NCBI GenBank assembly: GCA_005656395.1 | Contig: SRSI01000060.1 | Coordinates: 806,001 to 870,000 of the forward strand | Reading direction: 5' to 3' | Length of the DNA: 64,000 nt | Source: Strongyloides papillosus | Taxonomy: Eukaryota; Nematoda; Chromadorea; Rhabditida; Strongyloididae | Shown here: one piece after another, positions 1 through 15,100 of the stretch | Layout of the letters: each line of letters begins with the position of its first letter | Position numbering within the stretch: position 1 is the first letter of the stretch | Position numbers and translations under genes: made by a program | Notes under the pieces: generated by a model | Databases searched by the model: none | What the model was told of the DNA's origin: nothing | What the model saw: only the letters and a program-made list of their open reading frames with translations

Positions 1-592
1 TGGAATAGCAAAACCAATGATTATATAAATGGAAGAGAAAATATATGACAATTAATTTTTTTTTCCAATGACTGTGATAGAGATGGTAAAATAGTTTTGT
101 CTTACTTTTTAATAAAAGCTTTTTAAATATAATTATCCAGTTTTCTTTTGGTGGCAAAACTTGTAAATAAAAACATATATTTTTTAGATAATTTTTATTT
201 CTCCTTCATTCTTTATACAAATTATAATATTATATGAACGGGTATATTAAGAAAGTTAAATGTGATACGATTTTAATAGTAAATTTGAAAAAGAAATCAA
301 AAGTACAGAAAAATCAACTAATAAAATTAATATGTTATTGATGATGAAATAATAATAATAAAATGGTGAGAATAAGATGGTTTAATAGAGAAGTATTTTT
401 ACAATTTTAAGTATTCTTTAATTATATTATTTCTTTTTAAACAAACCACATTATTATAATGATCAATCCGCAAAATTTATAGTATTACACTTCTTTATAT
501 CCTTGTGTGGTTGGGTGACTGAGATATCTGGTAGATAATGATGACAACTAGAAGAAGAGAAATACTTTTGCTAAACATTCCACCTTAAATTT
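1..592. other. AT-rich sequence upstream of the first gene
   Basis: No coding stretch, RNA gene or repeat is recognisable here. It presumably holds the promoter and 5' leader of the nitrobindin-like gene that follows. Confidence 0.5.
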
Positions 593-1338
593 ATGTTCAA
601 CTATCTCTTTATCATCAAATACACTTACATAGAAATGTCGCATTTTTATTTATTTATTATTTTTTTGTCTCTTTTAAATAATGGAGTATGCATTTTGATG
701 GAGGAAAATGGGAAGTTAAATTGGTTATTAGGATCATGGCGGTCTGAATACTCCGGTAAGATAAGTTGGCCATCTGTACCAACAATGGCTTTTGGTGAAG
801 AGATACATCTTTATGAGGCACCAATAGCAAAATCAGGGAATGTACAATTTTTAAATTTTACGTAAGTTAATAATGCTATAGATTTTATTTATCTAATAAT
901 TTTATATATATTTACAGTGCTCGAGCGTGGTCACATACAACAAAAGATCATTTCCATGATGAGTATGGATTTATGACAGTTGATAAGAATGGAAATGTTA
1001 CATTAATGACAACAGGAAATAATGGATTTACTACATATGAAACAGGAAAATTAGAATCAAATAGGTTAGTGCTAACATTAAAAGATATAGGACGTATTTC
1101 TTTTGCTCGTGATCTTCCTGTTGTTGATGTAAGTTTATATTCAAAAAAATGAAGTGAATTTTTAAAATAAAAAAAATTATTTTATTGTTATTTTTAGTTA
1201 CGTAGAACTTTTATTCGTCATGATGAAACGTATCTTGAACAGATAATTGAAATGAGAACAGCAACACATCCCAAAACAGGATTATTAGGACATACAAGAG
1301 TTATTTATACAAGACCTATAATCAAAAAATCTGGTTAA
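593..1338 (+). CDS. Nitrobindin / THAP4 C-terminal-like heme-binding domain protein
   Basis: There are three exons, 593-861, 918-1128 and 1198-1338, with GT..AG introns of 56 and 69 bp; the phases close exactly (206 aa from the first ATG). The motif LNWLLGSWRSEYSG followed by YGEE-like FGEEIHLYE is the N-terminal signature of the nitrobindin beta-barrel. The third exon carries LRRTFIRHDETYLEQ and a histidine in GLLGHTRVIY, where the family places its axial heme ligand. Family members bind ferric heme and are thought to handle NO or peroxynitrite; that role is from family knowledge. The start is uncertain. ATG 593 gives a hydrophobic N-terminus. ATG 635 follows a TACATAG acceptor-like site that could be a spliced-leader site and gives a signal-peptide-like start (MSHFYLFIIFLSLL). 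ATG 698 (MEENGKLNWLLG) would give the usual cytosolic form. Confidence 0.85.
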
Positions 1339-1537
1339 ACATTAATATATATTTATATGCGTGTTCTAAATTATTTTATAGCAATAATGGCATTATTTAA
1401 ATGAAAAATATTTTATATTAATTTTATAAATTATATTTTTAATATATTTTTATCATACATATTTTATATAAACAAAAATATTTTTTTTATATAATTTGTT
1501 GTGATAAATTTGAAGAAGATTGAGATAAAAAGACCAG

Positions 1538-2725
1538 TCAAACGTATGAAACATTAAATTCTTTATTATTTCCACAAGAATTTTTATTTGAACTATTCAT
1601 TATTTGAGATTCAAATTGTAAACCGAGTCGAGCCATCATCATATTTTTTCTGAGATGTATTATTTCTTTGTAACTAGATGAGATGTTGGTTTTCACAATT
1701 CCATGAATTAAATAACGTAGATAAGTGAAAAAATCACAAACAGCTGCGACACGATTCCTTGCTAAAACAGATATAAATTTCCAGTCATCTTCAGAGTGAA
1801 GACGTATTCTGAATGGACAAGGTAGTTGAACTTTTAAAAAAGCACATTGCCTTAAATGTATATTAGTTTATTTTTAATACATGTGTTTTGTGTTAAAAAA
1901 ATACCTTATTATTTCATTGTCATCCGATACCAATTCAATATCTATTGTATTTGCAACGATTGCCTTATAAATTTTTTTTGAGATTTCTGGATTTTCAAAA
2001 AATAAACATGGATTGATGTCTTCATTAATGATTGTTTTTAAAAATTGACATTTTTCATCCATAACCATACCTTGACTTCTCCATTGAATAAAATCTCTAT
2101 GGTAAGTTGGATCAATTATATGAATAACATGTGAGTGATCATTTTCTGTTGTGTTACATGCTGATAATGAAGGTGAACTTGTCGATGGTGACATAAATAA
2201 ATTTTTTTGTTTTTGTATTAATTTTGATGTTTTATTTTCTTGAAGTGATTTTATAATTGATTTTAATGCATCAACTTCATTACTTAGAGTTGTTACCTTT
2301 AACTGAGACTGTTCCAATAGCAATTCAGCTTTTAATCTTTTCTCCTCGGCATCATTAACCATTCTATAGGCCTCCTATAATTATATTAGTGTTTTTTTAT
2401 ATAAAAATTATAATAAAAGATATTTGTTATACCTGAAATAATTGCTCTGTTAATTCCTGAACCTCTGAATCAACTTTTTTTTGTAATTCCTCTAAATGTT
2501 TACATTTTAAATCTTTTTCTTTTATTAACTCATACGCCAATTTAAGGTCTGCCTCAAGTCTAGCTAACTTGTCAGGAAATTCTCTTAAAATGAGTATTAA
2601 AAAAGATGTGTTAATATAATATTTTTAAAAAAATACCTTGTAGATATATCAAGATTATTAGAAAATTTTTTTGCATCCACAACATCATCACAATAGGAAG
2701 GAGAAGATGTATCAGTATCCATCAT
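1538..2725 (-). CDS. Rabin8/GRAB/Sec2-type guanine nucleotide exchange factor for Rab8-like GTPases
   Basis: Four exons on the minus strand, 2725-2637, 2583-2433, 2374-1905 and 1850-1538, give 340 aa with consistent phases. Exons 2-3 form a long coiled coil with the Sec2-domain signature: ELTEQLFQ, then across the splice site EAYRMVNDAEEKR and LSNEVDALKSIIKSL. This matches the Rabin8 pattern around the Rab-binding helix. The last exon carries the conserved C-terminal block CPFRIRL, VAAVCDFFTYLRYLIHG and a following helix (EIIHLRKNMMMARLGL) typical of Rabin3/Rabin8. Family proteins activate Rab8 (Sec4 in yeast) during exocytosis and ciliogenesis. The middle (around residues 130-165) is Ser/Thr-rich and probably disordered. 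The start at 2725 is the first of two adjacent ATGs. The gene converges with the nitrobindin-like gene, leaving about 200 bp for both 3' ends. Confidence 0.9.
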
Positions 2726-5700
2726 TATTACTTAAAAGTGATAAAGCTTTATTTGCTTGTCTTATTATTAAATAATATACTATAAAGCAGTGTTATAAAA
2801 GGATAAAAATAATTTCATCTATTTTGCAAATAAAAGTAGTGGAATAAAATAAAATTTTGGCAAAATAATATAATATATAAAAAGAGGCATATATATAAAG
2901 AACAATTGAATGATAACAAAAGTGTTGAGTATGATAAATGACTTATCTCATACATAAAGTACTACTTTATTTTTGAAATACATAAAGGGCAATATTTTAA
3001 ACATTTATGAAAATTTAACAAGAAATAATTACATATAGTACATATAAATTAGCTGAAGACTATATAAAAATGTTTTATTAAATTTTCCTTCTAAAAATCA
3101 CAGAAATATAATAATTATTTTTGATTAATTAATAATAAAGAAAATTTGAATAATTTGAGAGAAATAAAATTTGCCTCTAGTTAAATATTTATGGAAATGT
3201 TTATGACTCTTCTTTTACAAGCTCATGCATTTTATAGATATAAAAAATTAGTTAAAAATTTTATTTAACATTGGCCCAATAATAAAAATAATTAAAAATA
3301 AAATTATCTACTTCTATTTTTGTTGTTTTTAATCACCCTACCACATTTTATTTTATAATAGTTAATTTTTATATACAATATTCATGCTCAGAAAAAAAGT
3401 GCCTTAATGAATATTAAATTGAAAATGTAATGTAAAATATTATAAAATGGTTTCTAAAATTTAAGATTTTTATCTAACATATAAAAAAGAAAAAATAAGG
3501 CCTAAAAAATATTGAAACAACTTTTATACTCTAATATAATAAAGAATTTTATAAAATTATGGAAAATAGTAGAGTATACTTTATACAAGAGACACTTTAG
3601 AATTAAGACATTGTCTAGTTAATCATATTAATCATTAAAATAGAATTTTAATCATCCTTCTGGATTGATGTAAAAATGAAATGATGAATAAAAGTAGAAA
3701 AGAGGAAAAAAGATAAAATGATAATTTATTTGTTAGACATGTCTCCTTAAAGAGTTTAACCAACTTCCTAAATTAGATGGTTTTTGGGTGCTGTTAACAA
3801 AATTAGGTCCTATTACAATGAAGACTCCATTAAAATATGCCATCATAATATATGGAATGATGTTTCAAATTTTTAAAACAAACAAAATATTAACATAAGA
3901 TATTGAATGTGTAATATGAAGAAAATAAAAATTTTTCATTATTTTGATATTATTTTGACAATAGAAAATTTGTAATAGTAGATTTTTTTCCATGAAAGTT
4001 AGTGTTATCATTGTTTATATAAGAGATTGTGTTACAAATAAATATTTTTAAATGAAGGAAATTTTTTTTATTTCTTAAATTGTTGAAATAAATAATAATA
4101 TGATATGGTAATATAAAAAGTTATCCTAAAAACTAATTATCATAACTTAGTAACATAAAGAAGAAAATAATAATTAATTCATTAAAAAGATAGAAAAATG
4201 ATAAAAGATTAAAGGTTCACACAATATTATTACTTACGATCTAATTTGATATATTTGTGCTTGTAAATAGCTTTTGAGATTTAATTTATAAATAAGATTA
4301 AGTAAAAATGTATTCAAACTGAATCTGAAGTGATGACAGATTGAAGATATTATAAATAAATATTATTATGGGAATAAGTGTTAATGAGAGTGAAAAATTA
4401 ATCATTAAACCATCCATTTTGATAAATAATTATGATAAATTGGATGTTAACAATTGATGGTGTTCATGAAATAATTTATGAAACATTCAATTTCTCCCTA
4501 TTGGGAAATAATTTGAAAAGATAAAAAATAAGAAATAGACATAGTATACGTCAATATAAAGAGTTTGGAATTACCGATGGGTGCCTAAAACGTAAGACAA
4601 AAGGAGATGAGTTAAAAATACAAGTTAACGGAGACAACATCTTTGAATAGTGGCACAATAAATATCTTCTATTTACATCTATCATCCTTTCCACTACTTT
4701 CCCAATTACTTGGTCCACAAACATTGTATGTCATCATGAAAATTTATGTATATGAATATATTTAACATGAAAATACATTATTTGTTGGGTACTTCCCATA
4801 AACACACAAAAATTAATTTCAAGATTAGTGTTAATGAAAATCCAACACTTTTAATTAAATTTTGAATTTATAACAAGTATGTATTGTTGGTAAATAAATG
4901 AAAAAAATTAATTAAATGCAACTTTTTTTACCAATTTCTAAGAATAAATTCATTTTCAAAACATAATCTAAAAATAAACAAATGCTAATTTTATGAGATA
5001 AACTTTAAAAATAACTATAAAATTGAATATTTTTAAGGATTTGGTAGTCAATTTAACGATATTTATAAAAGTGTTTTCTTAATAGCATTTTTATTATATA
5101 AATTAAATAAGAAAAATGCCATAAGATTATTGAGTTTAAAAAATGATGTAAAATCAATATAGATGCATTTTAAACAAAAAAGTTTTATATGATGTAAGAT
5201 TATTGGATGGGTAATAATAATGATCAATTTGATTATCTCTTTTAAGATATATAAAAATAATTGTTTAAGAATAATGATACAACGTTTCGAAATTTTTTTT
5301 TACTTTTATTTTAATAAAAATCAATAAAAAGTTAACTCTTATTCATGATGCAAACATGTTAAAAACACTATTAGTGATAAAAAAATCAAATTTCGTACCA
5401 ACAAATTGGAAGATTAATAAAGAATAATTTTAAATTTCTGTTAGAATGATAAAAAATTCTTAAAAAAATATAATATCTTTTGAAAGTCATAGAATAGCAA
5501 TGGGATTAAAACTAATCTTGTTTATTATCTTAAAATGTTCGAATCTTTTTAGTGTTATATATATACTTCGAAAAAAAGAATTAAAACATTTAACTTAATT
5601 TTATGATGTTAATAAAAGACATTCTCAATTATTTGGGAAAAGTAAAGCTGTCAAATATATCATAATTATATTATAATATTTTTATGTCTCTTTTAAGCGA

Positions 5701-8658
5701 CAAATGATCTTAAATTTCTACAAAAAACTACATTTGTATGACGTTAAATTTTATTTTAATATTAAAATAACTAATTTTTAAATAATTGGTTTCTAACAAT
5801 CTTTTTTATCCCCATAAAATATGTTTTTTTTTTAATTATGTTAAAATATCATGAAAATAGCAAGAATTTTTACATTATTTCTGGATAAATGTTTTGCATT
5901 TTATTAATTATTTTATTGACTTCTTTTTGCCAAAAATTGTCTAAACATTGTATATAATGAACATTATCATTTTCAATTACCATAAGAAGACAATTCTATT
6001 ATATGAGAGCTCATAAGCAATCTGTGACTAAAGTTATATCATTTAAAATGACCACTATTCTTTAATGCATCATATCCAATATTGATATTCAAATTGTGCT
6101 TATACTTTCTTGTTACTATTGTTGCTTAAAGTTTACTAAATATGTACATAAAATAAAATATTTGTAAGATAATTCTTATGTATATGCTTAACTTTTTGCA
6201 GAGCAAAAGTTTATAAATTTGTCTGTACAGAATATTTATTAGGAGTAAAATAAATTATTCCAGCGTTTTATTATTGTTACTTCTTCCCTTATTCATATAT
6301 TTTTTTTAAAACTTTAACTTATTCTTTTTTATCCGAAATACATACTTTATGTGTTTATATTTAAAATTATATAAAATTGATAAATAGCTGTAAATTAAAA
6401 ATAAAAAAGTATAATTATATTAAGTAGGTGATTGTAAGTTAACGATGAAATATATATGTTAAGGATAAAAAGCATAAAAAACAAATCTGAAATATTAGGG
6501 TAATTACTTTTTATTAATTTCCTTAATGAATAAACAAAATTTATAAAATTTAAACTATCTTTTCCTTTATTTTGGCTATATTTACGCAATTTAGTAGTAA
6601 AAAATTTTTATAATCCATTTAATAAATAGTTACTCTATAATTCAAGACTTTTAATGTTCATTTTTTCATATTTATGTTGATAGTATATTTATATATATAC
6701 ATATACAGATAAATGATAAACATCTCGCCTATTACAAAAATATATTTTATTTTGCATTATTATAACAACTCTTTTGGCACATATTTACTACACTACTCCA
6801 TAACTTTAAATTTTTTCTATAGGGAAACTCAATATGAAAATTATAACTTATACAACTTTATATTTAAATATATAGTTGTACTTTTTTACTATGTCTATTT
6901 TTTATCAGATTTACAATATGCATTGTTTATAAAATTAATTATTTTAGTAAATAAATATTTATTTATATATTTGAGATTTCGAATATTCTCCTAAATGATT
7001 GAGAATTCTAAAAGCAATTGCAAAAAATTGCTAATGTAATATATTTTATTTTTTTTATTTCAAAATAATTTTAATATTCCTTGAGTAATATTTGAAGTAT
7101 ATATGATTACTAAATATTTAATATTATAGATAATAAAATATTTAAAAAAGTTTTTCAATTTTACTATTATGATTTGTTTTACTATTCAATAAACTTATTA
7201 TTTAACACCTTACTAATACTTTCACTTTTTTTTAATTTTTGCTATAATTTTTTTCATGTACTTTTAAAAATAACCATTATATTCCTGTTATTTATTTGTA
7301 ATAACTATAAATATCGTAGAAATAAATACATACGATTTACATTTAACATTAATATTTTAAAAATAAGCTAATATATCTCAAATTTTCTTATTTTTTATTC
7401 AATCATTAAACCAGTTTAAAAATTCATTTCTAATTATGTATGCATAAAGAAAAAACATATGTTTAACAATTAGAAAAAAATGTGACATAATATGTGAAAA
7501 AAATATTCTTACACTTTTTAAAACAATAAATGAATCTTTATATTTTTAAATAATGTGTATTGTTTCAATGCTTTTGTATGTAAATAGTAAAAGATAAAAA
7601 TTTAAAAAAGATATATTTTTAAAGGATACAATATATTTGTAAGAGTTTTAAAATTAATTGTAACCTAATATTAAACCTTTTTGTAATAATTTAGCATATA
7701 ATAATTTATTTATATTGTGTAATTTCACTATTTTACTAATTTTTCTTTCTATAGTAAATAATTACTATTGAAAGCCAGTAAAATTGTTATGCCATTACAT
7801 GAATTATTATTAAATTTCTCTTATATTATTATCATTTTTTCTATATTAATTTAATAAAATAAGGAATTTTTTTATGTTTTAAGAAATAAAAAAGTGTTTA
7901 CTTATTTTAAAACTATCACCTTATTAATTTATCTCAAAATGTTTTTTTAATATACTTATATAGTTACTGTAACTACATAATAAAATTTAATTCTAAATTA
8001 ATGATTATACATGCTAGTAAACGGAATAACTTATATTTGTACTTTGAATGAAATTAATAACACAATAAATATGGTTACTTAATATTCCCCATAAAATTGG
8101 CAATTCTACAAAAATATTTTTTACATCGATTTTCATTTAGTTAATAAAAGCTATACTTCTATTCCATTTTTTGTGTCTGGTAAAATTGTGAAGTAGATTT
8201 TTAAAAACATTTTTTTTTATAAATTTAGTATGTATGGATAAACTTTTTATAACCCAATACCATTTCTTAACTAGCTTTATCGGATTTTTTTTCTAACATA
8301 ATCTTTCTATAGATATTTAGATGTTCTGTTTATTTTATAATAATTACTAATATTTGGAGTAATAAAAGTTTTTCAATCCTTATCCATCTTCCCTTTAATA
8401 TATAAAATTATTGCATTTAAATAATAAATTTTTTCAGGCAACCAAATAAATATATACTATTTTTTTGTAATGCATTATCACGCAATGACAATTTTACATT
8501 AAAATATATAAGTTTTAAAGTATATTTTAAGAAAAATATTTTACTAAAACATATATAAATATATATACTTTACTTATATTCAAAAAAGTAGATGTTGTTG
8601 GAAGATAAAAGAAAAGAAAAACTTTAATAAATCAATTGATTAATATACCATAAAGAAT
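2726..8658. other. 5.9-kb AT-rich intergenic region
   Basis: No convincing exon on either strand. The short open frames here (for example around 6713-6994 and 7174-7371) are low-complexity, rich in Phe/Ile/Tyr/Leu/Asn, and look like chance frames in AT-rich DNA. No tRNA, rRNA or repeat family was recognised. It separates the divergent Rabin8-like and calcium-channel genes, so regulatory sites for both are likely but none can be pointed to. Confidence 0.5.
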
Positions 8659-11600
8659 ATGGAATTTTTTATAATTTTTATTTTAATAATATATCATTTT
8701 CCTCATACAACTTATACTTCTCTACACTCAGCTATTAGTTATTTCGATAAACAACTAAATACAATCTTTGAACAACATTCAAGATTTCGTATCATTGACA
8801 AAAGTTTACAAGATGTTTTTAATAAAAAAATTGAAAATGAAAAAATAGATTTTTTGACTGATAGTGAGGAAGTTTACAAAAGAGTTCAACAATTTTTTAC
8901 TGATAAAATTCATGCTGTTCAGGTTAATAATAATTATTAGAAGGTTTATAAATAAAGTTTTTTTGCTTTTTAGATGTTAACGGAAACTACTGAAAGAGTA
9001 TCAAAAGAGTCGCTTAACTTAATGAGAGATATTGAATTTATGGATTATTATCCACGTCTTCAGGATGGTGTGGGTCAATACAAGATAAATGAGGAGATAT
9101 GTAATAACCATTTGGTGCAATTTAATAAGTCAGATGTAACGGGTGAGTATTGGAAGGAAGGACGTGGGAGTACTTACTTTAAACATAATAAAGTATCAGG
9201 AATTCATTTGGCCGTTGAGGCATATAAATGTCAACCAGAGGTTATTAAAGATGTCAATTGGACATCACACAATGATATTCTTGAGACGTTTAGAAGAAAT
9301 GAGGTAGAAGATAAATATATATCAAGACAATATATTGGGACGTATAGTGGAGTTACAAGAATCTACCCCGCAGTACCATGGATAATTGAACCTAAAGAAT
9401 ATACATTTGATATTTTTGATCCAAGATACAGGCCATGGTTTGTTATGGCAGAATCAGCACCAAAAGATGTCCTCTTTTTGTTAGATTTTAGTGGATCAGC
9501 TAAAGGACAAACACAACATTTAACAAAAATGACCGTTCTTAATATATTAGCAACTTTAAATCCAAGTGATTACATTAATGCTGTTTGGTTTAATAGTAGA
9601 AGGGAATTGGTAATGAAGAATTGTTTTGAAGGTTTTGTTCCAGCAACATCACGTAATAAACGTTTACTAAGATCTCTTCTTGAAAATTTAGAGGATAGAG
9701 ACCAAGCATTTGTTGGTCCGGCAATAGAATATAGTTATGAACAATTTAAAAATCTTAATGATCTAAATGATACATATTCCTCTAATGGTCATAAAATAAT
9801 AATGCTCTTTACTGATGGTATTGAAGAATGGCCAACAAATGTTATTGAAAATTATACAGAAACAAACACTGATAACATAAGAATTTTTGGTTTTTCAATG
9901 GGTTATGGCATTGGGGAACAAACTTCATTAGATTGGATAGCCTGTAAAACAGACGCCGAGTATGCAATAATTAATTCTATTGCTGCTGTAAGACTTCAAT
10001 CAAGATTTTATTTATCAAAATTAAGTGAAGTCTTATCATATGTTTATCGTTCTACAGGTTCTGTTTTGACAAGGCCAATAATTTTTACCCCACCGTATAT
10101 GGATGCACAAAAACATGGTCCTGTAACAACATTATCCATACCTATTTTAAATTATACTAATGGTGAGGATAGTAAAGGTTTTATTGGTGTTGCCGCTATT
10201 GATTATAAATTAAGTACCTTAAAAAATGTAATAAATTTAAAAAATAGCAATTTTTATGCCTTCCTAATTGATAATAATGGAATTGTTTACTATCATCCAA
10301 AAATGAAATTACCAAAGAATGATATTTACATGATAAGGAGGACTGCTTGTTATAATATTAAAAATCCATATAGGCATACAAAAAAGATACAATATGGTTT
10401 TACTAATGAAGAAGTCTTGAAATTAATGAGTTTATCTGATTCAATTTCAACAACAGATATTTTAGAGTTAGAATTTAATACACCAATATTTGAGGAATTT
10501 AGAAAGATGATGATCGACAAAAGATGTGGCGAGGTTATAGAAGATGGTGATCGAGAGTATAGATGCTTGGTACTTGAAAATACTCCTTTAGTACTAGGTT
10601 TTGTTCACCAATTACAGGAACCATTTTTTAAATTGAAAAATAATGATGGTAAAATGAATGTTCATCCAAGTTTTAATGATATAACATTTTACCATACTGA
10701 CGTTAAGAGATTTTGTAATATAAGTTTAGATCATTTAACAAATGTTGAACGTATTCAAGAGATAACCTCAAGAACAAATGAGAGATGTAAGAAGGAAGAA
10801 AAGATATTTTTCAGTTACTTAAATGGACTTTCTAGTTGGGTAAATTCATGGTATGGTAAAAGGGATATTAAAGTAAAAGGAAACAATTTATGTAATAATG
10901 CTTTGTACATTCCACGAGACTTCTCCCTACAACATTATAAATTTTCTTTTGTCCAGACAAGAAAACATATAACAGCTGTTTTTCCAAAATGTTCTCAAAA
11001 TCATTTCCTTGATTATATAGATGATTTAAAATTTGACTTTCATAAACATAGAATTTATCCAAAATTACAATTTGTCATTCATAATGATGGTATAGCTACT
11101 ATCAAAAATATATTAACAAAGGATGGTGAAATTAAATTAGCTAATGTTGGTGTTGATTGGTCTCTTCACTTTGTTAATGAATTTTTTAAAAATCTAACCT
11201 ATAAAAATACGAATTGGAATATTTGTTTTAAGGTAAATATTATTATCATGTCATAATTATACATACTGTTTTTATAGAAACATTATGAGTGCTATATTGT
11301 AACAAAGGATAGTTTCATAATAGCCTCATCTAAAGTTAATTATTTTAATCATTTATTCGATGATTATAATTTATATAATGAAATGAAAAAAACGGGTTTA
11401 GTTTCACAGGTAGAGTATGCAAATTATCAACTAGAATGTCCATCAGCAAGATTTTTTAACAAAGCGCCAACTGCTTCAAGTGGTACAAAATTAAAGGATA
11501 CTATACACATTTTTTATTATTTTTGTAAAAGTTTTTTAAAATATTTGTACTGGTGGATATTTGTGCCCACACCTATTGTTGAGAGTCAACCAAAAATTGT

Positions 11601-12122
11601 TGATAACAATAATTGTACATATAATAAAAGAAACACTAATGAGTATTGCGCAAAAAAACAGACATTTTTTAAATTAAATGTTCATTCAGAGAAGGAAATA
11701 CAATTTGTTTTAGAAAATAGTTGTACTATGTATGTTTAAAACAAACTTTTTCATATTTTTAAATTTTATTGCAGTTCTTTAAAAATCTATCCTTTTAATG
11801 AAAGTGATTTATATTTATTTGTAAAGAATAGCCCATGTCATAATCATGAGACACATCAAGATGGTTTTATTGTTAAGGAGTATGATGCTAACATATGTGA
11901 GTAAAAATAATATATTATTTTAAATGAAATTTTTTTACAGTAAGCGATTGTTTGTTGCTAAAACCAAAATATAGGAGGATAAGAGAAGACTTAGATTATA
12001 CCAGATATCATTACAAGGAAGAACCAAGAGATTGTCCTTCAAGTAGTAGTTGTATATTAATAAACATAAAAATTCTACCAACGCTATTATTAACAAAATA
12101 CATTTTTCATAATTTTTTTTAA
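8659..12122 (+). CDS. Voltage-gated calcium channel alpha2/delta subunit (UNC-36/TAG-180 type)
   Basis: Five exons, 8659-8922, 8974-11232, 11278-11729, 11775-11896 and 11941-12122, give a 1092-aa protein; all phases close. Residues 1-19 are a signal peptide. The VWA_N region lies at about 90-240, with DIFDPRYRPWF just before the von Willebrand A domain. That domain starts at KDVLFLLDFSGSAKG; the MIDAS residues D-F-S-G-S are near residue 259, with a matching TDGIEEWP further on. A Cache-like region (FIGVAAIDYKLSTL, then FLIDNNGIVYYHP) follows at about 500-540. The remainder is the Cys-rich extracellular delta-like part, ending in a hydrophobic tail that could be a GPI signal or membrane anchor. 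Such subunits traffic and tune Cav channels and, in nematodes, act in neurons and muscle. I cannot tell which of the nematode paralogues this is. Confidence 0.93.
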
Positions 12123-15100
12123 AAATATTAAAGAACAGATAAATCTTAATAAAAATTAATAACTTTCAAAGACATTCATAAAATTATTATTACTTTATCT
12201 TAGAAATAAGACTAGTTATTTCTACACTAATCATACAAAATGCACTTACATATATAAATATTATTGTAATCTACATTATTTATTTTTTTATCTCTTGTTT
12301 TCTTTATTTAAATGTAGTAATATATTAAGTTATCTTCTTTTTTTTTATCAACTATCCTATCCAAATAAATAATACACAAAAAGTAAAAGAGAAAGATTTT
12401 TTAATTTAATAATTACTTTTATAACGTCTTATAAATGCATCAAATGAATTTTTTTAATCTTCTTATTTTTAAACAGAATATTATGCTAGTATGGAAGAAT
12501 ATGCGGAGATCTTTATGTCAAAAGATGTTACATAAGATATGTATGTATATAATTTTATCCTTAGATCCTTTTTTATTAAATCATTTACGTATATCTATGT
12601 AAAATAACAAAAATTATTATTTCCAAATAAGATATAAATATTTATATTGAAATATTATAAATTGGTGATTAAAATTATAAATAATTTAAATATTGGAAAT
12701 AACTTATATTCAAGTCATATTATTTTTTAATTTTATTTCTTTTTATGAACCATAAATTAATAATATTAATAAATAATTTAATGTTAAAATATCGGTAGAA
12801 GTTTAATTTTTTTAAACCTTTTTGTACTATCTTAGATTATTATGAATATATTTGTGTAAATCCTTTATTTACAATAATTTATTTTATTTTATTCTCAAAA
12901 AAGAACTGATGAAAAAATTTTGTGGCTCTATTTTATATAAAAACTCTACAAAGTGTTAAGAGTTACATTATTACAAAATAGGAAAAAATTGATTAAATAT
13001 TTGTAAATGACATTTTTTGTAGCATATATTTTTGTAGGTATAAATAATTAAAAATTCATCATTCTAAAATTCATTTCATATCACATTATTCTAAATATAT
13101 AAATATACTTTTTTTTATTTCTTTATTCAAAATTTTATTCATTTTTATTTGTCTACAAATGATTCTTTGATACTTTTTTCTAGAACTTGCCTAAAAACAT
13201 TGTCGGTGTGAAGAGTATAAATTGAAAATAACTATGAGGATATGAAAAACTCGAATATATTCTTATTTTATAATAAGTATTTAATATTTTTTTCTAGAAT
13301 TTTATTAATATAATTCATACAATTATAATTTTTAACTAACTTAACTGCCTGTCTCCTCCTCCGTACTATGAGTTGATAATTTAATTACCATATACTGCAA
13401 ATTTAAAAAAGAAAAATTAACTTATCATCTATTTAATTATTAAACATGTTCCATTGTTTAAGTTAATATTAGATGTATTATTAACTAACTTTTATTTTAA
13501 TAAGTAATTTTTAAATTTTTAATTGAAATATAATTTTGTTAACACTGCTTTTTTCTATTCAAAGAGAAATAATTTCCTTCAAAATATTTGTAAAACACTA
13601 AAGCTTTGTTTTGGCTTTTTTAATCAAATAGTTACTTTTAAAAATTGCAGAAGATTCATTTCTAAAATACTTAAAAACTTTAAAAATATATGAAAAAAAT
13701 CTTTTTATTCTATAACGTGTCACCAACATTCATCGATGTTTGGTTGAATAAAACATAAAATTTTCAAAATACTTTTTACTTTTTAGCTGTTATTGATAAA
13801 AATATATAATTTCAATTTTTAATTTTCTTATATATTTTCACATTTCTTTATAAAATATTAATTATAATAAGGAAAAAATCTTAATATATATCTTTTTATC
13901 ATCTTCCTCCTTTACATATAGTTATCAATTACTTATTCCAATAAGTGCATTTATTAGATATCTAAAGAAAGATGATTAAATGGAATAAAATAAATTAAAG
14001 AACATTAAATGAGGATCGTGATGAGGATGCTTATTTATTTATATTTTTATTTCTTACTACGTATCATCATCATAATATTAAACCAAAAATATCTCTCCAG
14101 AATGTTTAGAAAAAGAATTTTTTTTCCCATATACTTGATGATATATTTCAATTTTGGAAAGATAATGAATTTGATTGGTTGTTGCAAAGAGCATTTATAT
14201 AAGACAATATGTCTATATTTATTAACTGGCTACTTTCCCTTGTATTTTAGACTTTTCTTCATAACAACGATAACGGCACTTTTAAAATATGTTTATGTAC
14301 ATCCATCCAATAACAACAGTTAACTATATTTCCTTCAATACAACACACCAAATGTCAATGTCTTCTCCAACCATTATATCCCTCTTGTGCTTTATCCATT
14401 TATTATAGAAATTTTAATATTTCACTCTCGCGCTTTTACTATATACATTTTATATTTATTTTTTTGTCATTTTACTTTAAGTATGAATTATGTTAATTCT
14501 TTTCCCATCATATTATATTTTTAAAACAATAAAAATAATAAGTTAAAAATATATATTATATTGAAATAATTTTAAAATAAATATAGCTAAATAAATTTTG
14601 TATGTGCATTTGTTAGATTATCATTTTAAACCTGTACATTTCAATTGTATCATAAAAATTAAATAAGAAACTTCCCATATATGTCTATTAGTAGGCATAT
14701 TATGCTATAAAATAATTAGCCGTTGCTATGACTTTTTGTTTTATACAATTTTAAGATTTTTTTTACAAAAAATACTACATAGGCATTTTATTATATCTTT
14801 TTACACTCTATATAATTGTTTTCTTCTTATTTATAAAGTGTACTCTGAGTAATTTAGAAAACCATATATATATTTTTTCTAAATATTTAAAAGCCTTTTA
14901 AATGATAGATTAACTTACAACATGATAGGAAATAAGAAGTTTATCGTTATTAAAACTTTTTTACAAGATGAATTAATTATATTTTAATATTAATATGACT
15001 TTCAATATATTATGTTATGTGTTTTAGCAATTATTTTTCATTTTAAAAAATTAATTTATCATTAATATAACTTTAAGCCCTTCAATGACATCATAATAAG

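Noticed and set aside
14009..14323. A 104-codon plus-strand frame
   Set aside because: Low-complexity, hydrophobic, no splice context and no family signature; expected by chance in AT-rich DNA.
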